Part shown: positions 7,083 to 14,815 of the stretch, piece after piece
Layout: every line of letters begins with the position of its first letter
Position numbering within the stretch: the first letter of the stretch is position 1
Origin: CAZCWM01 sp964622625
GTDB lineage: Bacteria; Planctomycetota; Phycisphaerae; Phycisphaerales; Phycisphaeraceae
DNA: 49,500 nt
Direction: 5' to 3'
NCBI GenBank assembly: GCA_964622625.1
Contig: CAZUUQ010000006.1
Location: forward strand, 1 to 49,500
Notes under the pieces: generated by a model
What the model saw: only the letters and a program-made list of their open reading frames with translations
Told to the model about the DNA's origin: nothing
Databases searched by the model: none
Translations under genes and position numbers: made by a program

Positions 7083-9128
7083 ATGAAGACAAGCCTCGCC
7101 TGGCTCAATACGTACCTGGATCGATCCGCGGCGCTCGATGAGGCGACGCGGACGCTGACGCACCTGGGCTTTCCCACCGAAAGCTGGCACCAGGTCGGCG
7201 ACGACTGGGCCATGGAAGTTGAAGTGACCAGCAACCGCGGCGACTGCCTCAGCCACGTCGGCCAGGCGCGCGATCTCGCGGCCGCGACGGATCGTACGCT
7301 GCGGCCGCCGAATTGCACCCTGCCCGCTGCCGGGGGTGGGGCGGTGGAGTCGTTGACGAGCGTGGAGAACCATGAGCAGGGCTTGTGTCCGCTCTACACG
7401 GCACGGGTGATTCGCGGCGTGAAGGTCGGGCCGAGTCCCGACTGGCTGGTGCGGCGGCTGGAGTCGGTGGGATTGCGGTCGGTGAACAATGTCGTGGACG
7501 TGACCAACTTCGTTCTCCAGGAGATGGGCCAGCCGCTGCATGCGTTCGACCTGAACCTGCTGGAGGGGCGACGGATCGTGGTGCGGCGGGCGCGCGGAGG
7601 CGAGCGATTCACCGCGATTGATGGTTCGCGGCACGAGCTGCGTGACGACATGCTGGTGGTTGCCGACGCGCAGCGGCCGGTGGCGGTGGCCGGCGTCATG
7701 GGAGGGTTGGACAGTGAAGTGTCGGCGACGACGACTGACATTCTCCTCGAATCGGCCATTTTCGATCCGTTGAGCGTGCGGCAGGCGAGCCGGGCCCTGA
7801 AGCTCAGCAGCGATTCGAGTTATCGCTTTGAACGCGGCATCGATCCGCTGGGCGTGGACCGCGCCAGTTGCCGGGCGGCCCAGTTGATCGTCGAGTTGAC
7901 GGGCGGCACGCTGGCCGAGGGCGTCATCCGCGTCGGGGACGGCGGCGCGCTGAATCCCAGGCCGCGCACCCTCAGCCTGCGCGTCGCCCGCTGCGACGCC
8001 CTGCTGGGCTTCGCCATCGAACCGGAGCGGATGGTTGATCTGCTGTCTCGTCTGGGACTGGAACCGCGATACGACGCGCAGCGCGACGAGATCACCTGCA
8101 CCGTGCCGAGTTTTCGGCTCGACCTGACGCGCGAGGCTGATCTGATCGAGGAGGTGGTGCGTCTGCACGGCCTTGATCATCTGCCAGTGCGCGGGAAGAT
8201 CGAGATCATCGCCAGCCGTCAGCCGACGGAAGTGGCGGCCATGCGCAAGCTGCGGCAGGTGCTGGTCGCGGCCGGCTATCACGAAGCGATCACGTTCAGC
8301 TTCGTGCCCCCGCGTGTGGGCGAGCCTTTCCTGCCGGCGGGTCATGCGGCCGTACGCGTGGATGACGATCGTCGCAAGGCCGAACCGATGCTGCGGCCGT
8401 CGTTGCTGCCGAGTCTGCTGGCGGTGCGCAAGGGCAATCAGGACGCGGGCAACGCCGACGTGCGGCTGTTTGAGACGGCGTCCACATACAGCAAGTCTCC
8501 TGATGGCCGCATTGTCGAGACCCGCCGTCTGGCGCTGCTGACTGATGCCGACCAGAAAGGTGACAGTCTGCGGCAAGTCAAGGGCGTGTTGACAGAGCTG
8601 GCGTGGCACCTTCTGGGCGGGCAGGCCACTCGGTTTGAGCCGGCGAACGTGCCGCATCTGGCGTATGGGCTTGTGTGGCAGCTTGCGGGTGATCCGCAGT
8701 TCGCCCTTGGCCGCATGGGCGTGCTCGACGCGCAGACGCAGGAGCGTTTCGATTTGCAGATACCAATAGTCGCGGCCGAGGTGGAGCTGTTCTCGCTTGT
8801 GGCGGGCTATCCTCCGGCGCGCAAGGTATGTCCCCTGCCTCGCTTTCCGGCCATCGAACGCGACCTGTCGATCGTGGTTGATGCGGCTGCGGCGTGGGCG
8901 GATATCGAGCGATGCGTGCGCAAGGCCGGGCCGCAATGGCTCGAGAACATCGCATTCCTGACGACATATCGCGGCAAGCCGATTGCCGCGGGCTTCAAGA
9001 GCGTGAGTCTGCGCTTGACCTTCCGCGATCCGGCGGGGACGCTTCGCCATGAACTGATTGATGGGCAGGTCGATCGTGTGGTGCGGCAATTGAAGATGGA
9101 TCACAAAGCCGAACTGCGTGCGGGCTGA
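7083..9128 (+). CDS. pheT: Phenylalanyl-tRNA synthetase beta subunit (short form)
   Basis: Beta chain of the alpha2beta2 PheRS; it handles tRNA binding and editing of Tyr-tRNA-Phe. The N-terminal B1 domain runs MKTSLAWLNTYL, then straight into SNRGDCLSHVGQARDLA. The usual EMAP/OB-fold tRNA-binding B2 insertion of about 110 residues is absent, which explains 681 residues against about 800. The B3/B4 editing region (VVDVTNFVLQEMGQPLHAFD), B5, the inactive catalytic-like region and the C-terminal ferredoxin-like anticodon domain (FPAIERDLSIVVD to DRVVRQLK) are all present. No pheS is nearby, unlike the usual pheST operon. The ATG follows a TAACCT hexamer 9 bases upstream and has no Shine-Dalgarno, so the mRNA could be nearly leaderless. 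Confidence 0.95.
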   Translation: MKTSLAWLNTYLDRSAALDEATRTLTHLGFPTESWHQVGDDWAMEVEVTSNRGDCLSHVGQARDLAAATDRTLRPPNCTLPAAGGGAVESLTSVENHEQGLCPLYTARVIRGVKVGPSPDWLVRRLESVGLRSVNNVVDVTNFVLQEMGQPLHAFDLNLLEGRRIVVRRARGGERFTAIDGSRHELRDDMLVVADAQRPVAVAGVMGGLDSEVSATTTDILLESAIFDPLSVRQASRALKLSSDSSYRFERGIDPLGVDRASCRAAQLIVELTGGTLAEGVIRVGDGGALNPRPRTLSLRVARCDALLGFAIEPERMVDLLSRLGLEPRYDAQRDEITCTVPSFRLDLTREADLIEEVVRLHGLDHLPVRGKIEIIASRQPTEVAAMRKLRQVLVAAGYHEAITFSFVPPRVGEPFLPAGHAAVRVDDDRRKAEPMLRPSLLPSLLAVRKGNQDAGNADVRLFETASTYSKSPDGRIVETRRLALLTDADQKGDSLRQVKGVLTELAWHLLGGQATRFEPANVPHLAYGLVWQLAGDPQFALGRMGVLDAQTQERFDLQIPIVAAEVELFSLVAGYPPARKVCPLPRFPAIERDLSIVVDAAAAWADIERCVRKAGPQWLENIAFLTTYRGKPIAAGFKSVSLRLTFRDPAGTLRHELIDGQVDRVVRQLKMDHKAELRAG

Positions 9129-9151
9129 AGTGCGGCAGTGGAGTTTGCGCC

Positions 9152-10195
9152 GTGGCGAAAACCAGCAAGCGTCGGGTGGCGGTGGTGGGATGCGGGGCGA
9201 TGGCACGTGCGTGGATTGCAGCGGCCAAAGCCGTCCGTAACGTGCAGATCGTTGCCCTGGTGGATGTGAATCTCGACAGTGCCCGGCAGATGGCGCAGCG
9301 CCACGGGCTTCCCGACACCGTGGTATACAACGAGTTGGACAAGGCCTTGGCCGAGGCGAAGCCGGATGTGGTCTTCGACGTGACGGTGCCGGCGGCGCAC
9401 CACGACGTGGCGATTGCGGCGATGCGGGCCGGCTGCGACGTGATGGGTGAAAAGCCCCTGGCCGACACCATGGCTCGGGCGCGGGCGGTAGTCGGCGTCG
9501 CCCAACAGACAGGCCGCGTCTTCGCCGTCATGCAGAATCGCCGCTGCGATCCGCACATCCGTGGGATCCAGCGATTTCTCGAACGCGGCGGCATCGGCAC
9601 GATTGCCGAGATCCACGGCGACTTCTTCATCGGCGCCCACTTCGGCGGGTTCCGCCAGACGATGAAGTACCCGCTGCTGCTGGACATGGCGATCCACACG
9701 TTTGACGCCGCCCGCATGCTCAGCGGCGCCGACCCTCGCCGCGTGACGTGCCACAGCTTCAACCCGGCCCATAGCTGGTACGAGCACGACGCCTCGGCCA
9801 CGGCGACCTTCGAGATGACCGACGGCATCGTGTTCAGCTACCGCGGTTCATGGTGCAGCGACGGCCTGCCGACCACGTGGGAGTCAACATGGCGTATCGT
9901 CGGCTCCATGGGCACGCTGACCTGGGACGGAGCGCAGGGCATCAAGGTTGAGCGATTTGATCGCTTTGCAGAGCGCAAGGAGTTGATCCATCGCGGTCGA
10001 TCCGTCGCCGTGCCCGTCCGCCGCCTGCGGCACACCGGCCACGCCGGCATGATCCGTGAGTTCCTGGCCGCCCTCGATCATGGGCAGGAGCCGACGACCG
10101 TGGGGCACGAAAACATCAAGAGCCTGGCGATGTCCCTCGGGGCTGTGGCCAGCGCCGAGCAGGGGCGCACGGTGGACATCGACGCGCTCACTTGA
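9152..10195 (+). CDS. Gfo/Idh/MocA-family oxidoreductase
   Basis: NAD(P)-dependent dehydrogenase of the Gfo/Idh/MocA family, 347 residues. The Rossmann start VAVVGCGAMARAW is followed by the conserved E-K-P (residues 100-102), and the C-terminal alpha/beta domain includes the catalytic-type MAIHTFDAARML helix. Members oxidise or epimerise sugars and inositols; the substrate is not predictable here. The start is GTG at 9152, with GTGGAG upstream at a rather long spacing. It begins 23 bases after pheT, so it may share its transcript. It ends 5 bases before the convergent comF. Planctomycetes carry many such paralogues, and a second unrelated one sits at 16.7 kb. Confidence 0.85.
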   Translation: MAKTSKRRVAVVGCGAMARAWIAAAKAVRNVQIVALVDVNLDSARQMAQRHGLPDTVVYNELDKALAEAKPDVVFDVTVPAAHHDVAIAAMRAGCDVMGEKPLADTMARARAVVGVAQQTGRVFAVMQNRRCDPHIRGIQRFLERGGIGTIAEIHGDFFIGAHFGGFRQTMKYPLLLDMAIHTFDAARMLSGADPRRVTCHSFNPAHSWYEHDASATATFEMTDGIVFSYRGSWCSDGLPTTWESTWRIVGSMGTLTWDGAQGIKVERFDRFAERKELIHRGRSVAVPVRRLRHTGHAGMIREFLAALDHGQEPTTVGHENIKSLAMSLGAVASAEQGRTVDIDALT

Positions 10196-10200
10196 GCGCT

Positions 10201-10920
10201 TCAGGTGTGCCGGAATCGCCCGCCGTGGGGATCGGCGACGGCCGCGACCGCAAGCACCACCTTCACCGCTCCCGCCTCGCGCAGCAGCCGGGTGCAGTTC
10301 GAAGCCGTAGCGCCGGTGGTCTTCACGTCGTCCACGAGGCAGACGCTCCAGCCGGTCAGTTCGACCGGAGCCCGCATCGCGAATGAGCCGCGGATGTTGT
10401 CTCGCCGCCGGGACGGAGCGACGGCCGTCTGCGGCAGGGTGTAGCGTGTGCGTCGCAGCAGCCGGGCGACGGGCCACCCGCGCGTCTGGCCCAGGGCCTC
10501 GGCCATGAGGAACGCCTGGTTGTAGCCTCGCCGCCAGCGTCGCAGCCGCGGCATCGGCACGGGGCAGACGACGCAGGGTTCCGTGATCGCCCTGCCGACG
10601 GCCGCGGCCAGGTGCTGGCCAAACCACGGGCCATACCACCAGCCACGGCGATACTTCATGTCCACAATCCACTGGTCCAGCGGATCGGCGTACTCGCCCA
10701 GGCGTATCACGCGATCCCAGATTAGGGATCGGCCGACGCAGAAGGGGCAGCCGTCGGTGCTGACGGCCTCCATGGCGGCGGTTGCCCCGCAGCGGAAGCA
10801 GTAGATGGAAGCTGGATCGTACGACCAGCGGGCTTCCTCGGCCGCCCGATCCGGGCCTTGCAGCGGCCAGCGCGCTGGGGATGCGATCAGACGGCGCAGA
10901 CCCTCAGCCAACCGCGTCAT
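10201..10920 (-). CDS. comF: ComF-family phosphoribosyltransferase-like protein
   Basis: 239-residue ComF/GntX-family protein. An N-terminal zinc finger is formed by two CxxC pairs (C41/C44 and C58/C61). The central CPVPMPRLRRWRRGYNQAFLMAEAL is the family hallmark. The type I phosphoribosyltransferase PRPP loop reads VDDVKTTGAT (about 196-205). In naturally competent bacteria ComF is needed for uptake and integration of single-stranded DNA; elsewhere its role is unclear. No other competence gene lies in the window. The start shares a short intergenic region with the divergent pyrK, where a symmetric TATA element could serve both. Confidence 0.9.
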   Translation of the reverse strand: MTRLAEGLRRLIASPARWPLQGPDRAAEEARWSYDPASIYCFRCGATAAMEAVSTDGCPFCVGRSLIWDRVIRLGEYADPLDQWIVDMKYRRGWWYGPWFGQHLAAAVGRAITEPCVVCPVPMPRLRRWRRGYNQAFLMAEALGQTRGWPVARLLRRTRYTLPQTAVAPSRRRDNIRGSFAMRAPVELTGWSVCLVDDVKTTGATASNCTRLLREAGAVKVVLAVAAVADPHGGRFRHT

Positions 10921-10960
10921 GCTTGAGTCCCCATGGCACCTGTGCGGCCATCCTGCCCGC

Positions 10961-10976
10961 TATACTCACCCGCGTG
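10961..10976 (+). promoter_or_regulatory. Predicted leaderless promoter of pyrK
   Basis: TATACT at 10961-10966, then seven bases, then GTG at 10974. No -35 match or Shine-Dalgarno is visible. The same hexamer region read on the other strand gives TATAGC, facing comF. Confidence 0.5.
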
Positions 10977-11984
10977 CCCACGTTCGTTCCCCAACCTCAA
11001 GGCGACCCCGCCTCCATGCCTACGCGTGGACTGTACCGCGCGGTGGTCGAGGTCAACGAGCCGCTGTGCCGTGAGCATTATCGCTTGCGACTGCGTGTGA
11101 CCAGTCCGTTTGCCGCCACCGCACCCGGGCAGTTTATCCAACTGCGATGCAACTCGGTAACTCCATCTGACATTGAGAGTTCCGATATCACCTGGCAGAT
11201 GGGGCAGCGCCCAACGCTGGGGCAAGTCGAACTGCGCGAGCCGTCGGCCATGCTGCGCCGGCCGTTCAGCCTGGCGGGACGCGGTGACGACGCGCGAGGC
11301 ACATGGCTGGAAGTGGTGCATCGCGTGGTGGGCACAGGCACGCGATGGCTGGAACAGCGGCGCATCGGCGATACGGTCGACTTCATCGGGCCGCTGGGCA
11401 ACCAGTTTACGCTGCCGCCGGACAAGAGCCTGGGTCTGCTGGTCGGCGGGGGGGTGGGATTGCCGCCGATGTTCTATCTGGCCGATGCCCTTGCGGCCGC
11501 GGGCTGGGATGCGGTGGCGTTCGTGGGAGCCCAGTCGGCTGACCTGCTGGCGGTGACGTGGGCAGGCGATCAGCGACCCGGCACTGACGGCTCGCCGACG
11601 GCCTGCGTCCAACAATTCGCCCGCTACGGCAGCGTGGTGACCACTGACGACGGAACCCTTGGTTTGCACGGGCTGATCACGGCCGGGCTTGAACGGTACG
11701 TGGACACAATGGGCATGAGAGCGCGATCGCAGGCAGTGCTGTTCACCTGTGGACCGCTTGGCATGATGCGCGCGGCCGCGCGCATCGCTGCGGCGGCGGG
11801 GATAGATGCCCAGGTCTGTATGGAGCAGGCGATGGCCTGCGGCATGGGGACGTGCCAGTCGTGCATCGTCCGTGTCGAGGACCGCCACGCACCTCAAGGA
11901 GCGACGTCCGACGGTCGGCCATGGCGCTACCGCCTCTGCTGTACAGATGGTCCGGTGTTCGATGCCGGTCGGATTGTCTGGTAG
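10974..11984 (+). CDS. pyrK: Dihydroorotate dehydrogenase electron-transfer subunit
   Basis: FAD/[2Fe-2S] subunit that passes electrons from PyrD-B to NAD+ in pyrimidine synthesis. Numbered from the internal ATG at 11016: FAD-binding R-P-F-S at 82-85, the nucleotide-binding loop GGGVGLPP (144-151), and the PyrK iron-sulfur cluster cysteines C275, C280, C283 and C308 (ACGMGTCQSC ... CC). Two starts are plausible. GTG at 10974 sits exactly seven bases behind a TATACT, as in other predicted leaderless genes here. ATG at 11016 begins nearer the conserved domain. An insertion around residues 45-75 makes it longer than the usual 250-280 residues. No pyrD is in the window. Other ferredoxin-reductase-like proteins are possible, but the cluster spacing favours PyrK. 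Confidence 0.85.
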   Translation: MPTFVPQPQGDPASMPTRGLYRAVVEVNEPLCREHYRLRLRVTSPFAATAPGQFIQLRCNSVTPSDIESSDITWQMGQRPTLGQVELREPSAMLRRPFSLAGRGDDARGTWLEVVHRVVGTGTRWLEQRRIGDTVDFIGPLGNQFTLPPDKSLGLLVGGGVGLPPMFYLADALAAAGWDAVAFVGAQSADLLAVTWAGDQRPGTDGSPTACVQQFARYGSVVTTDDGTLGLHGLITAGLERYVDTMGMRARSQAVLFTCGPLGMMRAAARIAAAAGIDAQVCMEQAMACGMGTCQSCIVRVEDRHAPQGATSDGRPWRYRLCCTDGPVFDAGRIVW

Positions 11985-11985
11985 G

Positions 11986-11991
11986 TATACT
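11986..11991 (+). promoter_or_regulatory. -10 element of the nitroreductase gene
   Basis: TATACT directly after the pyrK stop. The predicted start near 11998 gives a leader of about 23 bases containing the AGGAG before the ATG at 12021. No convincing -35 element. Confidence 0.4.
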
Positions 11992-12020
11992 TGGCCAATC
12001 AGCTTGACCAGGAGCGCGCG

Positions 12021-12686
12021 ATGCCGAAGGCACAGTTCATCCCCTTGACCGACCGCTACATACCGACGCAGCCGCCGGAAGTGGCCGCCCGTGAATTCTA
12101 CGAGCGGATGAGCCGTCGCCGTACGGTGAGGCACTTTTCCAACCGTCCCGTGTCGCTGGAGACGATGAAGTGGCTCGTTCGGTGTGCCGGCTCGGCGCCC
12201 AGCGGCGCCAACAAGCAGCCGTGGAGGTTCGTGTGCGTATCCGATCCACACCTGAAGCGCGCGATTCGCTTGGGGGCTGAAGAGGAGGAGCGGGCCTTCT
12301 ACCAGCAGCGGGCCGGGGAGCAGTGGCTGACCGACCTTGAGCCGTTGGGCACCGACGAGCACAAGGAGTTTCTGGAAATCGCCCCCTGGCTGGTCGTTGT
12401 CTTCAAACTGGCCAAGAATGACGACCAAGGGCAGGTCTACTATGTCAACGAATCGGTGGGGCTGGCCGCGGGGTTCTTCATCGCCGCCGCCCATCATGCC
12501 GGCTTGGCCACACTCACACACACACCCAGCCCGATGCAATTTCTGGGCAAGATTCTCAAGCGCCCGGACAACGAGCGGCCGTTCCTGCTGATCCCGGTTG
12601 GCTACCCGGCTGACGACTGCCAGGTGCCCGTGGCTGCGACCGTGCGCAAGGCCCTGGAGCAGATCATGGTGGTGCATGGGGCTTGA
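12021..12686 (+). CDS. Nitroreductase-fold flavoprotein, iodotyrosine-deiodinase (IYD)-like
   Basis: 221-residue FMN-dependent nitroreductase-superfamily protein. RRRTVRHFSNRPV and the FMN-binding SAPSGANKQPW are typical of the superfamily. The active-site lid aligns closely, from memory, with vertebrate and bacterial iodotyrosine deiodinase: EEERAFYQQRAGEQWLTDL then DEHKEFL. The halotyrosine-binding triad E-Y-K is kept as E90, Y94 and K115 with the same spacing. IYD reductively removes iodide, bromide or chloride from halotyrosines. The C-terminal LLIPVGYPADDCQVP and LEQIMV also fit IYD. The ATG at 12021 has AGGAG upstream; a TTG 10 codons earlier is less likely. It follows pyrK but appears to have its own -10 element. 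Confidence 0.85.
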   Translation: MPKAQFIPLTDRYIPTQPPEVAAREFYERMSRRRTVRHFSNRPVSLETMKWLVRCAGSAPSGANKQPWRFVCVSDPHLKRAIRLGAEEEERAFYQQRAGEQWLTDLEPLGTDEHKEFLEIAPWLVVVFKLAKNDDQGQVYYVNESVGLAAGFFIAAAHHAGLATLTHTPSPMQFLGKILKRPDNERPFLLIPVGYPADDCQVPVAATVRKALEQIMVVHGA

Positions 12687-12718
12687 GACCGGCCGCTTCC
12701 AGCCGACGCCTTGCGCAA

Positions 12719-12752
12719 GAAAAACGCCGCGTCAATTGAAATGACGCGGCGT
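12719..12752 (-). terminator. Intrinsic terminator of the zinc-ribbon gene
   Basis: Perfect 11-bp stem (12724-12734 with 12742-12752, ACGCCGCGTCA) around a 7-base loop. Read on the minus strand the stem is followed by a run of T (12723-12719). It ends the transcript of the 12815-13354 gene. On the plus strand there is no T run. Confidence 0.85.
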
Positions 12753-12814
12753 CTGGAGGGGAGAAAGCTATCGGTCATCGGCGGCCGGGATAGCGGCCGC
12801 GTTCAGTTCAACGT

Positions 12815-13354
12815 TCATTTCATGAACATGAAGTAACAGGCGGCCGCACCCGCGAGGGCCACCAGGGCGGCCCCCAACTTGAGCAACGGACCGAGTTTCG
12901 CGATACCGCCGGCCTTGGGTGTTTTCTTCTTTCTGTTCTTCTTGCCGTCTCTGCCATCCATGGGCAGCCCGGTGCGCTGGTTGATGCCGCAGTGCACACA
13001 GATGATGGCGGTCTTGGCGATCATTTGTTCGCAGTCGCGGCAAGGCACTTTCGCTTGTTCCTTCGGCTGCTCCTCGGGGTCATGGATGTCGTAGGGATTG
13101 GCCTCTGAGCCTGCGGCGAGCAGGGCGCCATTGCCATCGCCGCCCGCAAGGTTGGGCGCTGCCTTCTTTTTCGACTCGGTCGCCGCAGGCGGCGATTTGA
13201 CCGCATCGTCGTGCAATGGCGGATCTGCCGGCATGCGGAACGAGGTGCTGCACTTCTTGCACTGCACCTTTCGGCCGGCGAGAGTCGCCTTCCAGCGGTA
13301 GCCCTTGCCGCATTTCGGGCAGGCAATCTTGAGGTCCAACTCCGTCGTCGGCAT
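12815..13354 (-). CDS. Zinc-ribbon protein with C-terminal membrane anchor, unknown function
   Basis: 179 residues. An N-terminal MJ0042-type zinc ribbon (C12-x2-C15 ... C32-x2-C35) is followed by a charged linker. A second treble-clef-like zinc site has C105-x2-C108 and C119-x2-C122. A Lys-rich stretch (about 138-146) then leads into one hydrophobic helix (about 159-176) at the extreme C-terminus. The two cytoplasmic zinc ribbons before a terminal helix suggest a tail-anchored inner-membrane protein. Such proteins are common and uncharacterised in Planctomycetota. The start ATG at 13354 has GGGAGAAT upstream. It is a single-gene unit ending at the terminator at 12719-12752. No function is assigned. 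Confidence 0.75.
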   Translation of the reverse strand: MPTTELDLKIACPKCGKGYRWKATLAGRKVQCKKCSTSFRMPADPPLHDDAVKSPPAATESKKKAAPNLAGGDGNGALLAAGSEANPYDIHDPEEQPKEQAKVPCRDCEQMIAKTAIICVHCGINQRTGLPMDGRDGKKNRKKKTPKAGGIAKLGPLLKLGAALVALAGAAACYFMFMK

Positions 13355-13646
13355 CTCGATTCTCCCGTGGCTTGGTGTCGCGGGTGGGCGGCCGCACCGA
13401 CGATTTCAGTGCATGCGGCGGCGAACCGGAATCTTCAAATGGGCTTTTCCCCACCCCACAGTCACACCTGCCTCCCCACGCCTTACGGAGGACGAGAGGA
13501 CGGCCGGCAAAGCGAACACATGCCTGGCTTGTACACGTTCACACTTCGATCCGGCCATCGAAGTCGCGGGCGCGGTGGCCATGGCTTGGCTGCGCCACTA
13601 TCCTGCGTGCAGTCTAGCGTCCGCCTCCTTCAAGGGCAAGACCAAA

Positions 13647-14759
13647 ATGGCTGTTCCGTCGCTTGACCTCGCCGCACACCACCACTCGCAACTTGCCCCA
13701 ATGCTCGAAGCTTTCGAGCACATTGTCCGAACAGGGCAGTTTGTTGGCGGGCCTGTGGTAGAGCGATTCGAAGAGCACCTCGCGCAGGTCTGCGGCTGCA
13801 CGCACGCCATCGGCATGTCCAGCGGTACCGACGCATTACTGGCATCACTGATGGCCATGGACATCGGCCCGGGCGACGAAGTGATCGTCCCGCCGTTTAC
13901 GTTTTTTGCCACCGCAGGCAGCGTCGCTCGTACCGGGGCCACACCGGTCTTTGTCGACATCGAACCGGTGAGCTTCAACATCGATTCCGCCGGGATCGAG
14001 GCGGCCATCACGCCGCGGACGCGGGCCATCATTCCCGTGCACCTGTTCGGCCAGATGGCGGACATGGACGCGATTCTGGCCATTGCGGGGGGTCAAGGAA
14101 TCGCTGTCATCGAGGACGCGGCTCAGGCCATCGCCGCCACGGATGCCGGACGGCCCGCCGGTTCGGTCGGGCGCGTCGGATGCCTGAGTTTCTACCCCAC
14201 CAAGAACCTCTCGGCCATGGGCGACGCCGGGGCATGCGTGACAAGCGATGCCGTCTTGGGACAGCGCCTGCGCCAGCTTCGCAATCATGGGCAGTCGGCA
14301 CCCTATGAGCACCAGAGTATCGGGGGAAACTTTCGTCTAGACGCCATGCAGGCGGCCGTGCTCGATATCAAGCTGCCGCAACTTGAGCATTGGACGCAGC
14401 GCCGCCGCGAACGGGCGCAGCGCTACCACCACCTGCTGGCCGACGCCCGCTTGCCGCTGACGCTGCCGATCGAGAGGCCAGGCAAGCGTCACGTCTATCA
14501 CCAGTACACCGTGCGCGTCGTCGATGGCAGCCGCGAGGACCTGCGCGAACACCTGAAGAAAGCGGGTATCGGTCACGGTGTCTTCTATCCCCGGCCGCTG
14601 CACCTGCAGCCATGCTTCGCCGCTCTGGGCGGCAAAGCGGGCGACTGTCCGCATGCCGAGTTGGCTGCTCAGCAGGTGTTGAGCCTGCCGATTCATCCCG
14701 AACTGACTGAGGCCCAGCAGGACGAGGTCGTCGCCGTTCTGCGCGGCTTCTGGACTTGA
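13647..14759 (+). CDS. DegT/DnrJ/EryC1/StrS-family aminotransferase
   Basis: PLP-dependent sugar aminotransferase family, 370 residues; members aminate keto-sugars used in lipopolysaccharide, glycans or antibiotics. Landmarks: SSGTDALLASLMA (about 58-70), VPPFTFFATA, the EDAAQ motif (156-160), SFYPTKNL with the PLP lysine K186, and RNHGQ with the GGNFRLDAMQAAVL segment. The ATG at 13647 gives the natural N-terminus (VPSLDLAAHH); the upstream open frame is non-coding in character. The 292 bases between this gene and the divergent zinc-ribbon gene contain no recognised gene; a TATCCT at 13599-13604 is a possible -10. The sugar substrate is unknown, and no sugar-nucleotide genes are adjacent. 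Confidence 0.9.
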   Translation: MAVPSLDLAAHHHSQLAPMLEAFEHIVRTGQFVGGPVVERFEEHLAQVCGCTHAIGMSSGTDALLASLMAMDIGPGDEVIVPPFTFFATAGSVARTGATPVFVDIEPVSFNIDSAGIEAAITPRTRAIIPVHLFGQMADMDAILAIAGGQGIAVIEDAAQAIAATDAGRPAGSVGRVGCLSFYPTKNLSAMGDAGACVTSDAVLGQRLRQLRNHGQSAPYEHQSIGGNFRLDAMQAAVLDIKLPQLEHWTQRRRERAQRYHHLLADARLPLTLPIERPGKRHVYHQYTVRVVDGSREDLREHLKKAGIGHGVFYPRPLHLQPCFAALGGKAGDCPHAELAAQQVLSLPIHPELTEAQQDEVVAVLRGFWT

Positions 14760-14798
14760 ATGTCCACGCCTTGCTGTATCGCTGTTCCCGTCCGAAGC

Positions 14799-14815
14799 TA
14801 TCCTGTTGCACAATG
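14799..14815 (+). promoter_or_regulatory. Predicted leaderless promoter of mlaF
   Basis: TATCCT at 14799-14804, eight bases, then the ATG at 14813. No Shine-Dalgarno is present, although the gene lies only 53 bases after the DegT gene. Confidence 0.4.

Noticed and set aside
7023..9206. Minus-strand open frame of over 700 codons opposite pheT
   Set aside because: Length is due to codon bias of pheT; Arg/His/Gln-rich translation without hydrophobic core patterns or motifs.
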